Source of the DNA: Amycolatopsis lurida
GTDB lineage: Bacteria > Actinomycetota > Actinomycetes > Mycobacteriales > Pseudonocardiaceae
Length of the DNA stretch: 64,000 bases
Direction of reading: 5' to 3'
Assembly (NCBI RefSeq): GCF_900105055.1
Contig: NZ_FNTA01000004.1
Span: 4,185,501 to 4,249,500 of the forward strand
Shown: positions 25,215 through 32,472 of the stretch, piece after piece
How the letters are laid out: every line of letters starts with the position of its first letter
How positions within the stretch are numbered: position 1 is the first letter of the stretch
Made by a program: the position numbers and the translations under genes
Notes under the pieces: model-generated
What the model saw: the letters and a program-made list of their open reading frames with translations, nothing else
What the model was told of the DNA's origin: nothing
The model's database searches: none

Positions 25215-25483
25215 CCTTTCCTCAGCAGCCGCAGCAGCCGCCGTACGGACAGCAGTTCCCGCAGCCGGGTCCAGCGCAGAACCCGTTCCCGCCGCTGCCG
25301 CCCCAGAAGGGGTTGCCCGCGAAGCTCCAGCGGCTGAGCGAAATGGCCCGTGACCCGAAGGGCCGCAAGAAGCTGATCCTGCGGGTGCTCCTAGCCATCG
25401 TGGCGGTGGTGATCCTCATCGTCGGCGTGATCTTCCTCGTCGGCGTGGTGATCGCTCCGGCGATCGACCACCTGACGAACTGA
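25211..25483 (+). CDS. Small proline/glutamine-rich single-pass membrane protein
   Basis: A 90-residue protein. The N-terminal 38 residues are Pro/Gln-rich (FPQQPQQPPYGQQFPQPG...), followed by a basic region (KLQRLSEMARDPKGRKK) and one transmembrane helix at about 58-82 (LLAIVAVVILIVGVIFLVGVV). Pro-rich tails of this kind often mediate protein contacts. The GTG start overlaps the dynamin stop (GTGA), so it is made in step with that GTPase and may anchor or recruit it, which is inference. No family name recognised. Confidence 0.78.
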   Translation: MTFPQQPQQPPYGQQFPQPGPAQNPFPPLPPQKGLPAKLQRLSEMARDPKGRKKLILRVLLAIVAVVILIVGVIFLVGVVIAPAIDHLTN

Positions 25484-25593
25484 TCCCGCTCTCGGCGGCT
25501 CGGGCGGGTGGTCCTGTTGTGGACCGGAACCGAACCGGCCTACGGTGAGTCATAAGCTTCGACACACCAGCAGGTCAACGAGGGGGTTATCCC

Positions 25594-26313
25594 ATGTGGG
25601 TCGACGAGAGCGGCGGCACGGACACCGAGTCGGGTTCCACCGAAGCGGTCACCGTCCACGTTGACGGCGAGGAGTACCAGGCCGAGCTCAACTACGACCT
25701 CGATAAGGACGGCGTCAACGACGCCGCGGTCATCCAGCACGAGGACGGCACCGGCCAGGCGTTCGTCGACACCGACGGCGACGGCGAGGCCGACCAGTAC
25801 GCGGTGCTCGACGCGAACGGCAAGGTCGTCCAGGAGGCCGTCTACGACGAGGCCTCCGGCGCCTGGGTCGAGGCCGGTGGCGGCGGCAACGACGACGGTT
25901 CCGACGCGGGCACCAGCGGCACCATGCACGCCGACATGCCCAGTGGTGACGTCGAGGTCGGCCCGCCCACCATCGACACGGACGGTGACGGGACCCCCGA
26001 TACCGCCGTCATCCAGACGGAGGATGGCCGCACGATCGCCTTCACCGACAAGGACGGCGACGGCAGCGCCGACATCGCGGTGGAGACCGACGCTTCCGGC
26101 AACTCCAAGACCTACGAGCACACCGGGCCCGGCCAGTGGACCGAGGTCGGCAGCGGGGTGGTCAACAACGACATCGGCGCGGCCTTCGCGAGCGTCCCGG
26201 CGACCGAAGGGGACCCGGCGGGCGACGCGGCGTGGGGTGGCGCGGGCACCGAAACACTCGAAGGAGTGGCGAAGATCGATTCCGCCACCGGGCAGTGGAT
26301 CAGTCCTAACTGA
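25594..26313 (+). CDS. DUF6802-family acidic repeat protein
   Basis: A 239-residue, very acidic protein with two related halves. Each carries Asp-rich calcium-loop-like motifs: DLDKDGVNDAAVIQHEDGTGQ and DTDGDGEADQYAVLD in the first, DTDGDGTPDTAVIQTEDGR and DKDGDGSADIAVETD in the second. A Gly-rich linker (GGGGNDDGSDAGTSGT) separates them. This matches the actinobacterial DUF6802 pattern. There is no signal peptide or membrane segment. Ca2+ binding is suggested by the DxDxDG loops but not proven. It lies 110 bases downstream of the dynamin operon on the same strand, with its own GAGGGGG ribosome binding site. Confidence 0.78.
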   Translation: MWVDESGGTDTESGSTEAVTVHVDGEEYQAELNYDLDKDGVNDAAVIQHEDGTGQAFVDTDGDGEADQYAVLDANGKVVQEAVYDEASGAWVEAGGGGNDDGSDAGTSGTMHADMPSGDVEVGPPTIDTDGDGTPDTAVIQTEDGRTIAFTDKDGDGSADIAVETDASGNSKTYEHTGPGQWTEVGSGVVNNDIGAAFASVPATEGDPAGDAAWGGAGTETLEGVAKIDSATGQWISPN

Positions 26314-26323
26314 TTCCTCAAAT

Positions 26324-26354
26324 GGCCTGGACCAATACCAGAATGGTCCAGGCC
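26324..26354 (+). terminator. Hairpin after the DUF6802 gene
   Basis: GGCCTGGACCA (26324-26334) pairs exactly with TGGTCCAGGCC (26344-26354) around nine bases, 10 bases past the stop. AATTCG follows. The first of a pair of terminators. Confidence 0.75.
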
Positions 26355-26393
26355 AATTCGAAGCCCCTATTCCTGTAATCCTGGTCACAGAAC

Positions 26394-26421
26394 AGCCCGG
26401 TACGGCACCTCGTACCGGGCT
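26394..26421 (+). terminator. Second terminator hairpin after the DUF6802 gene
   Basis: AGCCCGGTACG (26394-26404) pairs exactly with CGTACCGGGCT (26411-26421) around six bases and is followed by TTCTCGTG, a classical small intrinsic terminator. Confidence 0.8.
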
Positions 26422-26468
26422 TTCTCGTGTCCGATTCGTCCTCCGCGCGCCTCGCGCCTGTGCCATCG

Positions 26469-26508
26469 ATCACCGGAAGAATTTCTGCGTATGGCCCATT
26501 CCGGTGAT
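26469..26508. promoter_or_regulatory. 10-bp inverted repeat in the PEPCK upstream region
   Basis: ATCACCGGAA (26469-26478) and TTCCGGTGAT (26499-26508) are exact complements 20 bases apart, about 210 bases before the PEPCK start. It may be a dimeric regulator site or an RNA element. The gap 26314-26720 holds this, the two upstream terminators and the hairpin at 26607; I see no gene in it. Confidence 0.45.
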
Positions 26509-26606
26509 ACTGAATCGATTCCCTTATCGTTCTTGTGAGAGAACCGACAGGTCAGCTCTCGGTTACCTGCCGGTCATCCGGCTACTCTCGGGGAATCCCA
26601 AAACCT

Positions 26607-26632
26607 GCACACCGGCTTTCCCGCCGGTGTGC
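26607..26632 (+). promoter_or_regulatory. Hairpin in the PEPCK leader
   Basis: GCACACCGGC (26607-26616) pairs with GCCGGTGTGC (26623-26632) around TTTCCC: ten perfect base pairs with a six-base loop, 88 bases before the start codon. It has no U run. It would be in the mRNA leader if transcription starts upstream. Confidence 0.5.
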
Positions 26633-26720
26633 GAAGCCATTCGGTCGCCGGCATCGAAGCCCGCATCGGAACAGCGTCGTTCCCGGTGTGGGCTTCTGCC
26701 GTCGGAAGTCAGGAGTAGAG

Positions 26721-28544
26721 ATGACCGCAGTCGCCATCCCTGGACTGGAAAATGCGCCGACGACGCACAGTGGCGTGCTGTCCTGGGTCCGGGAGGTCGC
26801 CGAACTGACCACTCCGGACCGCGTGGTGTGGGTCGACGGGTCCGACGAAGAGGCCGCGCGCATCAACGCCGAGCTGGTCTCCGCCGGCACGTTCGTGCAG
26901 CTCGACGCGAAGCCCAACTCGTACTGGGCGGCTTCCGACCCGAATGACGTCGCCCGTGTCGAAGAGCGCACCTTCATCTGTTCGGAGAACGAAGCCGACG
27001 CCGGTCCCACCAACAACTGGATGGACCCGGCCGAGATGAAGGCCACGATGACCGAGCTGTACCGCGGATGCATGCGCGGTCGCACGATGTACGTGATCCC
27101 CTTCTGCATGGGCCCCCTCGGAGCCGAGGACCCCAAGCTCGGCATCGAGATCACCGACTTCGCCTACGTCGTCGCCTCCATGCGCGTGATGACCCGCGCC
27201 GGCAAGGCCGCGCTGGACAAGTTCGTCACCGAGGACGGCACCGAGCGCGAGTTCGTCCCCGCCCTGCACTCCGTCGGCGCGCCGCTGGAGCCGGGCCAGG
27301 AAGACGTCTCGTGGCCGTGCAACACCACCAAGTACATCTCGCACTTCCCCGAGACCCGCGAGATCTGGAGCTACGGCTCCGGCTACGGCGGAAACTCGCT
27401 GCTGGGCAAGAAGTGCTACTCGCTGCGCATCGGCTCGGTCATCGCCCGCGACGAGGGCTGGCTGGCCGAGCACATGCTGATCCTCAAGCTGATCTCGCCC
27501 GAGGACAAGGTCCACTACGTCGCGGCGGCGTTCCCGAGCGCCTGCGGCAAGACCAACCTCGCGATGCTGCAGCCGACCATCCCCGGCTGGCGCGCCGAGA
27601 CCCTCGGTGACGACATCGCGTGGATGCGGTTCGGCGAGGACGGCCGCCTGTACGCGGTGAACCCGGAGTTCGGTTTCTTCGGCGTCGCCCCGGGCACCGA
27701 CTGGCACACCAACCCCAACGCGATGCGCACCATCGAAAAGGGCAACACGGTCTACACGAACGTCGCGCTCACCGACGACGGCGACGTCTGGTGGGAGGGC
27801 ATGGGCGAGAAGCCCGCGCACGCCACCTCCTGGAAGAAGCAGGACTGGACGCCGGAGTCGGAAGAGAAGGCCGCGCACCCGAACTCGCGCTACTGCACGC
27901 CGATGTCGCAGTGCCCCATCCTCGCGCCCGAGTGGGACGACCCGCAGGGCGTGCCGATCTCGGCGATCCTGTTCGGCGGCCGCCGCAAGACCACGGTCCC
28001 GCTGGTGAACGAGGCCCGCGACTGGCAGCACGGCGTGTTCATGGGCGCCACCATGTCGTCGGAGACCACCGCGGCCGCCGCCGGCGCGGTCGGCAACGTG
28101 CGCCGCGACCCGATGGCCATGCTGCCGTTCCTCGGCTACCACGCCGGTGACTACTTCAAGCACTGGCTGGACCTCGGCAAGAACGCCGACGCGAACAAGC
28201 TGCCGAAGATCTTCTACGTCAACTGGTTCCGCCGTGGCGACGACGGCCGTTTCCTGTGGCCGGGCTTCGGCGAGAACTCGCGGATCCTGAAGTGGGTCAT
28301 CGACCGCGTCGAGGGCAAGGGCAACGCGAACGAGACCCCGGTCGGTTTCGTGCCGAACGCCGAGGACCTCGACACCGAGGGCCTCAAGGAGCCGCTGGCC
28401 GACATCCAGGCCGCGCTCGACGTCTCCGCCGAGGAGTGGCGCCAGGAACTGCCGCTCATCGAGGAGTGGTTCGAGAAGATCGGTGACAAGGTCCCGGCTT
28501 CTCTGCGTGACGAGCTGGACGCGCTGAAGCAGCGCCTCGGCTGA
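26721..28544 (+). CDS. pckG: Phosphoenolpyruvate carboxykinase (GTP)
   Basis: A 607-residue GTP-dependent PEPCK, which converts oxaloacetate plus GTP to phosphoenolpyruvate, CO2 and GDP at the start of gluconeogenesis. Visible are the kinase-1 P-loop AFPSACGKTNLAM (about 271-283), the metal/substrate site GDDIAWMRFGEDG, the FPETREIWSYGSGYGGNSLLGKK region split around Arg/Tyr/Lys active-site residues, and the mobile-lid region ILFGGRR. Length is standard for the GTP family. The ATG at 26721 follows AGGAGTAGAG. An ORF extension upstream is non-homologous. It is monocistronic, with a 17-bp-stem terminator 17 bases downstream. Confidence 0.96.
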   Translation: MTAVAIPGLENAPTTHSGVLSWVREVAELTTPDRVVWVDGSDEEAARINAELVSAGTFVQLDAKPNSYWAASDPNDVARVEERTFICSENEADAGPTNNWMDPAEMKATMTELYRGCMRGRTMYVIPFCMGPLGAEDPKLGIEITDFAYVVASMRVMTRAGKAALDKFVTEDGTEREFVPALHSVGAPLEPGQEDVSWPCNTTKYISHFPETREIWSYGSGYGGNSLLGKKCYSLRIGSVIARDEGWLAEHMLILKLISPEDKVHYVAAAFPSACGKTNLAMLQPTIPGWRAETLGDDIAWMRFGEDGRLYAVNPEFGFFGVAPGTDWHTNPNAMRTIEKGNTVYTNVALTDDGDVWWEGMGEKPAHATSWKKQDWTPESEEKAAHPNSRYCTPMSQCPILAPEWDDPQGVPISAILFGGRRKTTVPLVNEARDWQHGVFMGATMSSETTAAAAGAVGNVRRDPMAMLPFLGYHAGDYFKHWLDLGKNADANKLPKIFYVNWFRRGDDGRFLWPGFGENSRILKWVIDRVEGKGNANETPVGFVPNAEDLDTEGLKEPLADIQAALDVSAEEWRQELPLIEEWFEKIGDKVPASLRDELDALKQRLG

Positions 28545-28560
28545 TCGCCTGAACGGCGGA

Positions 28561-28602
28561 GAAGGCCTCATCCTCGGAGTCATTCCCGAGGATGAGGCCT
28601 TC
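28561..28602 (+). terminator. Strong intrinsic terminator of pckG
   Basis: GAAGGCCTCATCCTCGG (28561-28577) pairs perfectly with CCGAGGATGAGGCCTTC (28586-28602) around eight bases, followed by TTCTTTCG. It isolates pckG from the LLM oxidoreductase gene 27 bases later. Confidence 0.88.
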
Positions 28603-28629
28603 TTCTTTCGCGCTCGGTACCGTGGCCGC

Positions 28630-29502
28630 ATGGTCAAGTTCGGCGTCAACATGGTCGTCCCCGAGACCCGTGCGGCGTGGGTCGAGAAGTGCCGCAAGGC
28701 CGAGGACCTCGGATTCGACGTGATCGGCGCGGCCGACCATCTCGGCATGGCGCCGCCGTTCCCGGCCCTCGTGCTCGCCGCCGAGGTGACGAGCCGCCCT
28801 CGGCTCAACACCTTCGTCATCAACACCGCCTTCTACAATCCGGTACTGCTGGCCCGCGACGTCACCGGCACGGACCAGTTCACCGAGGGCAGGCTGGAGC
28901 TCGGCCTGGGGGCCGGTTACGTGAAAGCCGAATTCGAAGCGGCGGGTATGGAGTTCCCGCGCGCCGGAAAGCGCGTCGATCATCTCGAAAACACCATCGA
29001 AGTGCTCAAAAGGCTCTATGCCGACGTAAACCACAAACCGCCGACCGTGCAGAAGCCGGGGCCGCCGCTGATGATCGCCGGACGTGGCGACAGGCTGCTC
29101 ACGCTCGCCGCCGAACACGCCGACATCATCGGATTCACCGGCACGGCGGCCGTTCCCGACGGCGGTGCGCTCGCCGTCGACGACGCGGCCGGAATCGAAG
29201 AGCGGGTGAGCTTCGCCCGCGGAAAACTGAACGGCCGCGCTGTCGAATTCAATATCCTCTCCCATTTCGTTGCCGTGGTCGAAGATCGCCGAAAGGGTCT
29301 GGAGAGCCTGCGAGAGCTGCTCGACGGCAAGCTCACCGTCGACCAGCTCGCCGAACTTCCGACGGCCCTCGTCGGCACCCACGAGCAGATCGCCGAACAG
29401 ATCCTGGCGCATCGCGAGCGGTTCGGTTTCACCTACTTCACCGTGCTGGAGCACAACATGGACGCGCTCGCGCCGGTGATCGAATCGGTGCACGACAAAT
29501 GA
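28630..29502 (+). CDS. LLM-class F420-dependent oxidoreductase
   Basis: A 290-residue luciferase-like TIM-barrel protein of the kind that usually binds F420 in actinobacteria. The N-terminal strand (KFGVNMVVPETRAAWVEKCRKAEDLGFD) and the nonprolyl cis-peptide-type region (NTFVINTAFYNPVLLARDVTGTDQFTEGR) are family hallmarks. LELGLGAGYVKAEFEAAGM is the phosphate-binding turn. Substrate unknown. Its stop overlaps the start of the ABC ATPase gene by four bases (ATGA), which is an uncommon partner for an LLM enzyme. Confidence 0.88.
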   Translation: MVKFGVNMVVPETRAAWVEKCRKAEDLGFDVIGAADHLGMAPPFPALVLAAEVTSRPRLNTFVINTAFYNPVLLARDVTGTDQFTEGRLELGLGAGYVKAEFEAAGMEFPRAGKRVDHLENTIEVLKRLYADVNHKPPTVQKPGPPLMIAGRGDRLLTLAAEHADIIGFTGTAAVPDGGALAVDDAAGIEERVSFARGKLNGRAVEFNILSHFVAVVEDRRKGLESLRELLDGKLTVDQLAELPTALVGTHEQIAEQILAHRERFGFTYFTVLEHNMDALAPVIESVHDK

Positions 29503-30104
29503 TCGACGTACGCGGGCTCGGTGTCCAGGCCGGGGAGCACTGGCTGTTCGACGGCCTCGACTTCGAAGTCGAGGCGGGTGAATGCGCCGTCATCGTCGGC
29601 CCCAACGGGGTCGGGAAATCGACCCTGCTGCGGTGCCTCTACGGAACGCAGACTCCGCAGCGGGGCCGTGTCGTCGTCGCGGGCGGCAAGCCGGACGAAC
29701 GCGACGTTTCCTTCCGCCGCAAGGTTTCCGTGCTGTTCGACGATTCCGATTTCTTCGCCGAACTGACCCCGTTGCAGCATCTCGAACTGCTGGAGGGCTC
29801 GTTCGGTACCGATCTCGGCGATTTCGACGCGCTTCTGGCGGACGCGGGCCTTTCGGAACGCGCGAAGGTCACCGCGGGCAAGTTCTCGGCCGGGCAACGC
29901 CGTCGTCTGCTGCTCCTCGGCGCGACCGCGCGCCCGCACGACGTCCTGCTGCTCGACGAGCCCGAGCGGGCGCTCGACGCCGCGGGGAAGGAATGGCTGA
30001 CGTCGTTGATCAAGCGTTCGACCGACGCCGGGGCGGCCGTCGTCGTGGCCACGCACCATCCCCCGCTGCTCGAAGCGGCCGACTCCACCCTCGAGTTGTG
30101 GTGA
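29499..30104 (+). CDS. ABC-type ATPase (single domain)
   Basis: A 201-residue ABC ATPase. Walker A is GPNGVGKS (about 33-40), the signature is degenerate (KFSAGQRRR in place of LSGGQ), Walker B is DVLLLDEPERALD, and the switch His is in ATHHPPLL. It is small and closest in look to CcmA-like exporter ATPases. ATG 29499 overlaps the LLM stop, and its own stop overlaps the GTG of the DUF6297 membrane protein, so it most likely powers that protein. Confidence 0.88.
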   Translation: MIDVRGLGVQAGEHWLFDGLDFEVEAGECAVIVGPNGVGKSTLLRCLYGTQTPQRGRVVVAGGKPDERDVSFRRKVSVLFDDSDFFAELTPLQHLELLEGSFGTDLGDFDALLADAGLSERAKVTAGKFSAGQRRRLLLLGATARPHDVLLLDEPERALDAAGKEWLTSLIKRSTDAGAAVVVATHHPPLLEAADSTLELW

Positions 30105-31345
30105 CCACGAAGGCGCCCACGCACGTCCCGGGACGACAGCGATTCGGCGGCCTGTTCAACGGTGACTACCAGACCTTCCTGGCACTGTTCGGTTCCGGCG
30201 CGCTGTTCACCGCGTTCCAGAACCTGCCGAAACTCCGGGATTTCCTCTTTGGACAGTCCGTTGTGGACTTCCCGGCGGTGTTCGGGCTGCTGATCGTGCT
30301 GTGCGCGATGTTCTGGCGCGGCCTGCTGCGCCGCGGTTTCGTCTGGGCCGAACCGGCGGCGCTGACCTGGATGGACTTCGCCCGGGTCGACAGGCGCCGT
30401 GTCGTCGTCAAACGGATGTGGACGCTCTGGTTCGGCCTGGTCGTGGTGGTCGGCTACACCGGGGCGCTGGTCACCGCGATCGGCGGCGGCTCGAAGGACG
30501 TGTGGATCGCGATGTCGGCGTTGACCGCCTCCGGGGCGATCCTGGCCGCGGTCACCGCGCGACGGACGGCGATCCGCGGGGAAACGCTCGCGCCGGTCGT
30601 GCTCGCCATGACCGGTCTGGCGTTCCCCGCCGCGGGATGGGGCCCGATCGCCGTCGAGGTGCTGGCAGGCGCGCTGTTCGTGGTGGCGGTCGCGGTGGCC
30701 TTCGGCGGCGAGCCGATGTCCGGGGTCGGGCGCCAGGAACTCGTCGACGGCTGGAACGCGCGGCTCCTGCGGGCGATGGCCGCGGTCTTCATGGACCCCA
30801 TGCTGCTGATCCCGGAATCGAAGCCGGTGCCGTGGCTGTCGCTGCGGCGGCCGACGACGCTGCGGCTCGCGTGGGCCGGGGTGCTGGGCCGCATGCGCTA
30901 CGCGGCGGCCGGAGTGGTGATCGCGTGCCTGGTCGGCGTCGCGCACCTGGTCTTTCCGGCCATCCCGGCCGCGCCGTTGTTCGCGATCGGCGCGTACGCG
31001 GCGCTCGTGCCGTTCGTCGGCGGGCTCGGCGAACTGTGGCGCAACCCGGGCCGCAGGCGGTGGCTCGGTGCGTCCGACTGGGAGTTACGGCTGGTCAACG
31101 GCCTGGTGATCGCGCTGCTCGGCCTCGTCTGGGGGATCCTGCTCGGCCTGGTGACGCTGACACTCGGGGTGGTCCCGGGCTGGCCGGTGTGGCTCGCGGT
31201 CCCGCTCGCCGTCGTCGCCGCCGCGCGGACGGCGACCCGGCCGCCGATGAATTACGACGTCAGCGGTGGGGCCGCCGGATTCCAGGCCCTGCGGGGAGTC
31301 GACGTGCTCGTCGTCGGTGCCGTCTTGCTCGGCGTGATCGCCTGA
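30101..31345 (+). CDS. DUF6297-like multi-pass membrane protein (probable ABC permease)
   Basis: A 414-residue polytopic protein with about ten to twelve hydrophobic helices and Arg-rich cytoplasmic turns. The layout resembles DUF6297 family proteins, which are found beside single-domain ABC ATPases in actinobacteria. It has no periplasmic domain of size. The GTG at 30101 overlaps the ATPase stop (GTGA). Role as the permease of a two-gene exporter is inferred from coupling and topology. Confidence 0.75.
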   Translation: MTTKAPTHVPGRQRFGGLFNGDYQTFLALFGSGALFTAFQNLPKLRDFLFGQSVVDFPAVFGLLIVLCAMFWRGLLRRGFVWAEPAALTWMDFARVDRRRVVVKRMWTLWFGLVVVVGYTGALVTAIGGGSKDVWIAMSALTASGAILAAVTARRTAIRGETLAPVVLAMTGLAFPAAGWGPIAVEVLAGALFVVAVAVAFGGEPMSGVGRQELVDGWNARLLRAMAAVFMDPMLLIPESKPVPWLSLRRPTTLRLAWAGVLGRMRYAAAGVVIACLVGVAHLVFPAIPAAPLFAIGAYAALVPFVGGLGELWRNPGRRRWLGASDWELRLVNGLVIALLGLVWGILLGLVTLTLGVVPGWPVWLAVPLAVVAAARTATRPPMNYDVSGGAAGFQALRGVDVLVVGAVLLGVIA

Positions 31346-31421
31346 GCTCACCCGTTCCCGCGTTCGGATCATTCGAATACTCCGAACGCGGGTTACCCTC
31401 GATGCGACGAAAGGAGCACGA

Positions 31422-31997
31422 GTGGGCGGCGGGCACGCACCGGGAAAGGGGCGGCGGGCGACCAGCGAGTTCCCCGCGGGCTGGACCGACGAGCAGATCA
31501 TCGCGGTGATCAAGGATGTCGCGAACGATCCGAGCGAACCCCGCGTCAGACTGCACAACGGCCGCTGGCGGTGCGCCGGCGAACGGTACGGCGTGCACCT
31601 GATCGTGCTGGTCGAGGACAACGGCCACGTCAAGACGGGCTATCCGGTGGCGGGCCCCGGAGTGGTCCGCAATCCCGACACCGCCGCGGACCCGGCGAAC
31701 CCGACCGTCGCCGACCTTGCCGCCGGCCGGATCAGTTTCTTCGGCGACAGCCTGCTCGAACAGATCGCCGACCGCATCGCACCGGACGTCCTGGCGTTCT
31801 ACCGCACCTTGCACTGGTCGGGCGAGTGGGAGGAACTGGCCGATGTCCTCGTCGCGCACGCGCTGAACGAGAACCTGCGGCTGGGCGTGGACGAATACGC
31901 CACGCTGGAAAGCCTGCTGAACAGCTTCGACCTGCCCATCGAAGGCTTCCTCTACCTGAACGACCGGGCACACGCCCTGGCCGTCCTGCGTCCCTAA
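31422..31997 (+). CDS. EndoU-type toxin remnant fused to a MafI-like immunity domain
   Basis: A 191-residue protein in two parts. Residues 1-92 match the C-terminal part of bacterial EndoU nuclease toxins: a GGGH(A/R)xGxG start with H5 at the second catalytic-His position, FPxGWTDEQIIAVIKDVANDP, then a TGYPVAGPGVVRNP end. The N-terminal half with the other catalytic His is absent. Residues about 108-191 resemble MafI-family immunity proteins (FYRTLHWSGEWEELADVLV...NSFDLPIEGFLYL). The GTG start has a good site, AAGGAGCACGA, so the short form is intended. Probably nuclease-inactive. It is convergent with the XRE gene, overlapping by four bases. Confidence 0.65.
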   Translation: MGGGHAPGKGRRATSEFPAGWTDEQIIAVIKDVANDPSEPRVRLHNGRWRCAGERYGVHLIVLVEDNGHVKTGYPVAGPGVVRNPDTAADPANPTVADLAAGRISFFGDSLLEQIADRIAPDVLAFYRTLHWSGEWEELADVLVAHALNENLRLGVDEYATLESLLNSFDLPIEGFLYLNDRAHALAVLRP

Positions 31998-32269
31998 CTC
32001 GCTTCGGCGACTTGTTCGCCGCCGCCCTCGGCGGCCGCCCGCAGCGCGTCCAGCGGCAGCCCGATGGCGTCCGCGATCGCCATCACGGTGAAGAAGGCGG
32101 GCGTCGGGATCCGCCCGGTCTCGATCTTCCGGAGCGTCTCGACCGAGATCCCGGCCTCCGCCGCGACCTCGACCATGCTCCGCGAAGACGCCGCGCGCGC
32201 GTCCCGGAGCGCCAGCCCCAGCCGCTCGCCGCGTTCGCGTTCCTCGTCCGTCAACGGCACTCGCACCAT
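31994..32269 (-). CDS. XRE-family (HTH_3) transcriptional regulator
   Basis: A 91-residue single-domain regulator: helix-turn-helix at about 32-60 (SMVEVAAEAGISVETLRKIETGRIPTPAFF), with RxxR and ALRDARAASS forming helix 1. The ATG start at 32269 overlaps the perfect palindrome CACCATGGTG (32265-32274), flanked by GGCAC and GTGCC, a possible self-operator. Its 3' end overlaps the end of the EndoU/MafI gene by three to four bases. Whether it controls that gene is unknown. Confidence 0.87.
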   Translation of the reverse strand: MVRVPLTDEERERGERLGLALRDARAASSRSMVEVAAEAGISVETLRKIETGRIPTPAFFTVMAIADAIGLPLDALRAAAEGGGEQVAEAS

Positions 32270-32301
32270 GGTGCCAATACTAATACCGGTCCAGCCGGAT
32301 T

Positions 32302-32358
32302 CCCGAGTTACGCCTCCGATCACGCGAGTTACGCCTTCAAGCACGCGAGTTCCGAGTT
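32302..32358. repeat. Three tandem CACGCG-family units
   Basis: Units CCCGAGTTACGCCTCCGA (32302), TCACGCGAGTTACGCCTTCA (32320) and GCACGCGAGTTCCGAGTT (32341) repeat with a 20-21-base period. The middle one shares CACGCGAGTTACGCC with 2482-2496. They lie upstream of the XRE gene and 115 bases from the aminopeptidase 3' end. Confidence 0.65.
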
Positions 32359-32414
32359 GTCCCCACCGAGTTACCCCCAGCCTGTGGACAACTCTGTGCA
32401 CAGGTCGTGGACAA
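32357..32414. other. Cluster of TTGTCCACA-like words
   Basis: TTGTCCCCA (32357-32365), TGTGGACAA (32383-32391, exact consensus on the minus strand) and CGTGGACAA (32406-32414), with the palindrome CTGTGCACAG (32394-32403) between. They resemble DnaA boxes of high-GC actinobacteria. No replication gene is near, so this would be a titration or regulatory cluster rather than the chromosomal origin. Confidence 0.4.
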
Positions 32415-32426
32415 CCCCAAAGAAAG

Positions 32427-32456
32427 GGCCCCGCCGAGCCGAAACTCGACGGGGCC
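32427..32456 (-). terminator. Terminator of the aminopeptidase gene
   Basis: GGCCCCGCCGAG (32427-32438) pairs with CTCGACGGGGCC (32445-32456) with one mismatch. Read on the minus strand it is followed by CTTTCTTTGG, 17 bases after the stop codon of the peptidase. Confidence 0.75.
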
Positions 32457-32472
32457 ACAATCCCTAGTGGCT

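Noticed and set aside
20027..26313. Calling the whole dynamin locus the iniBAC operon
   Set aside because: IniB is absent, the two GTPase genes are split by other genes, and a GrpE-like protein is present, so only 'IniA/IniC-like' is justified.
32265..32274. CACCATGGTG palindrome as an operator
   Set aside because: It includes the start codon of the XRE gene and is only 10 bp, so it is mentioned with that gene but not called separately.
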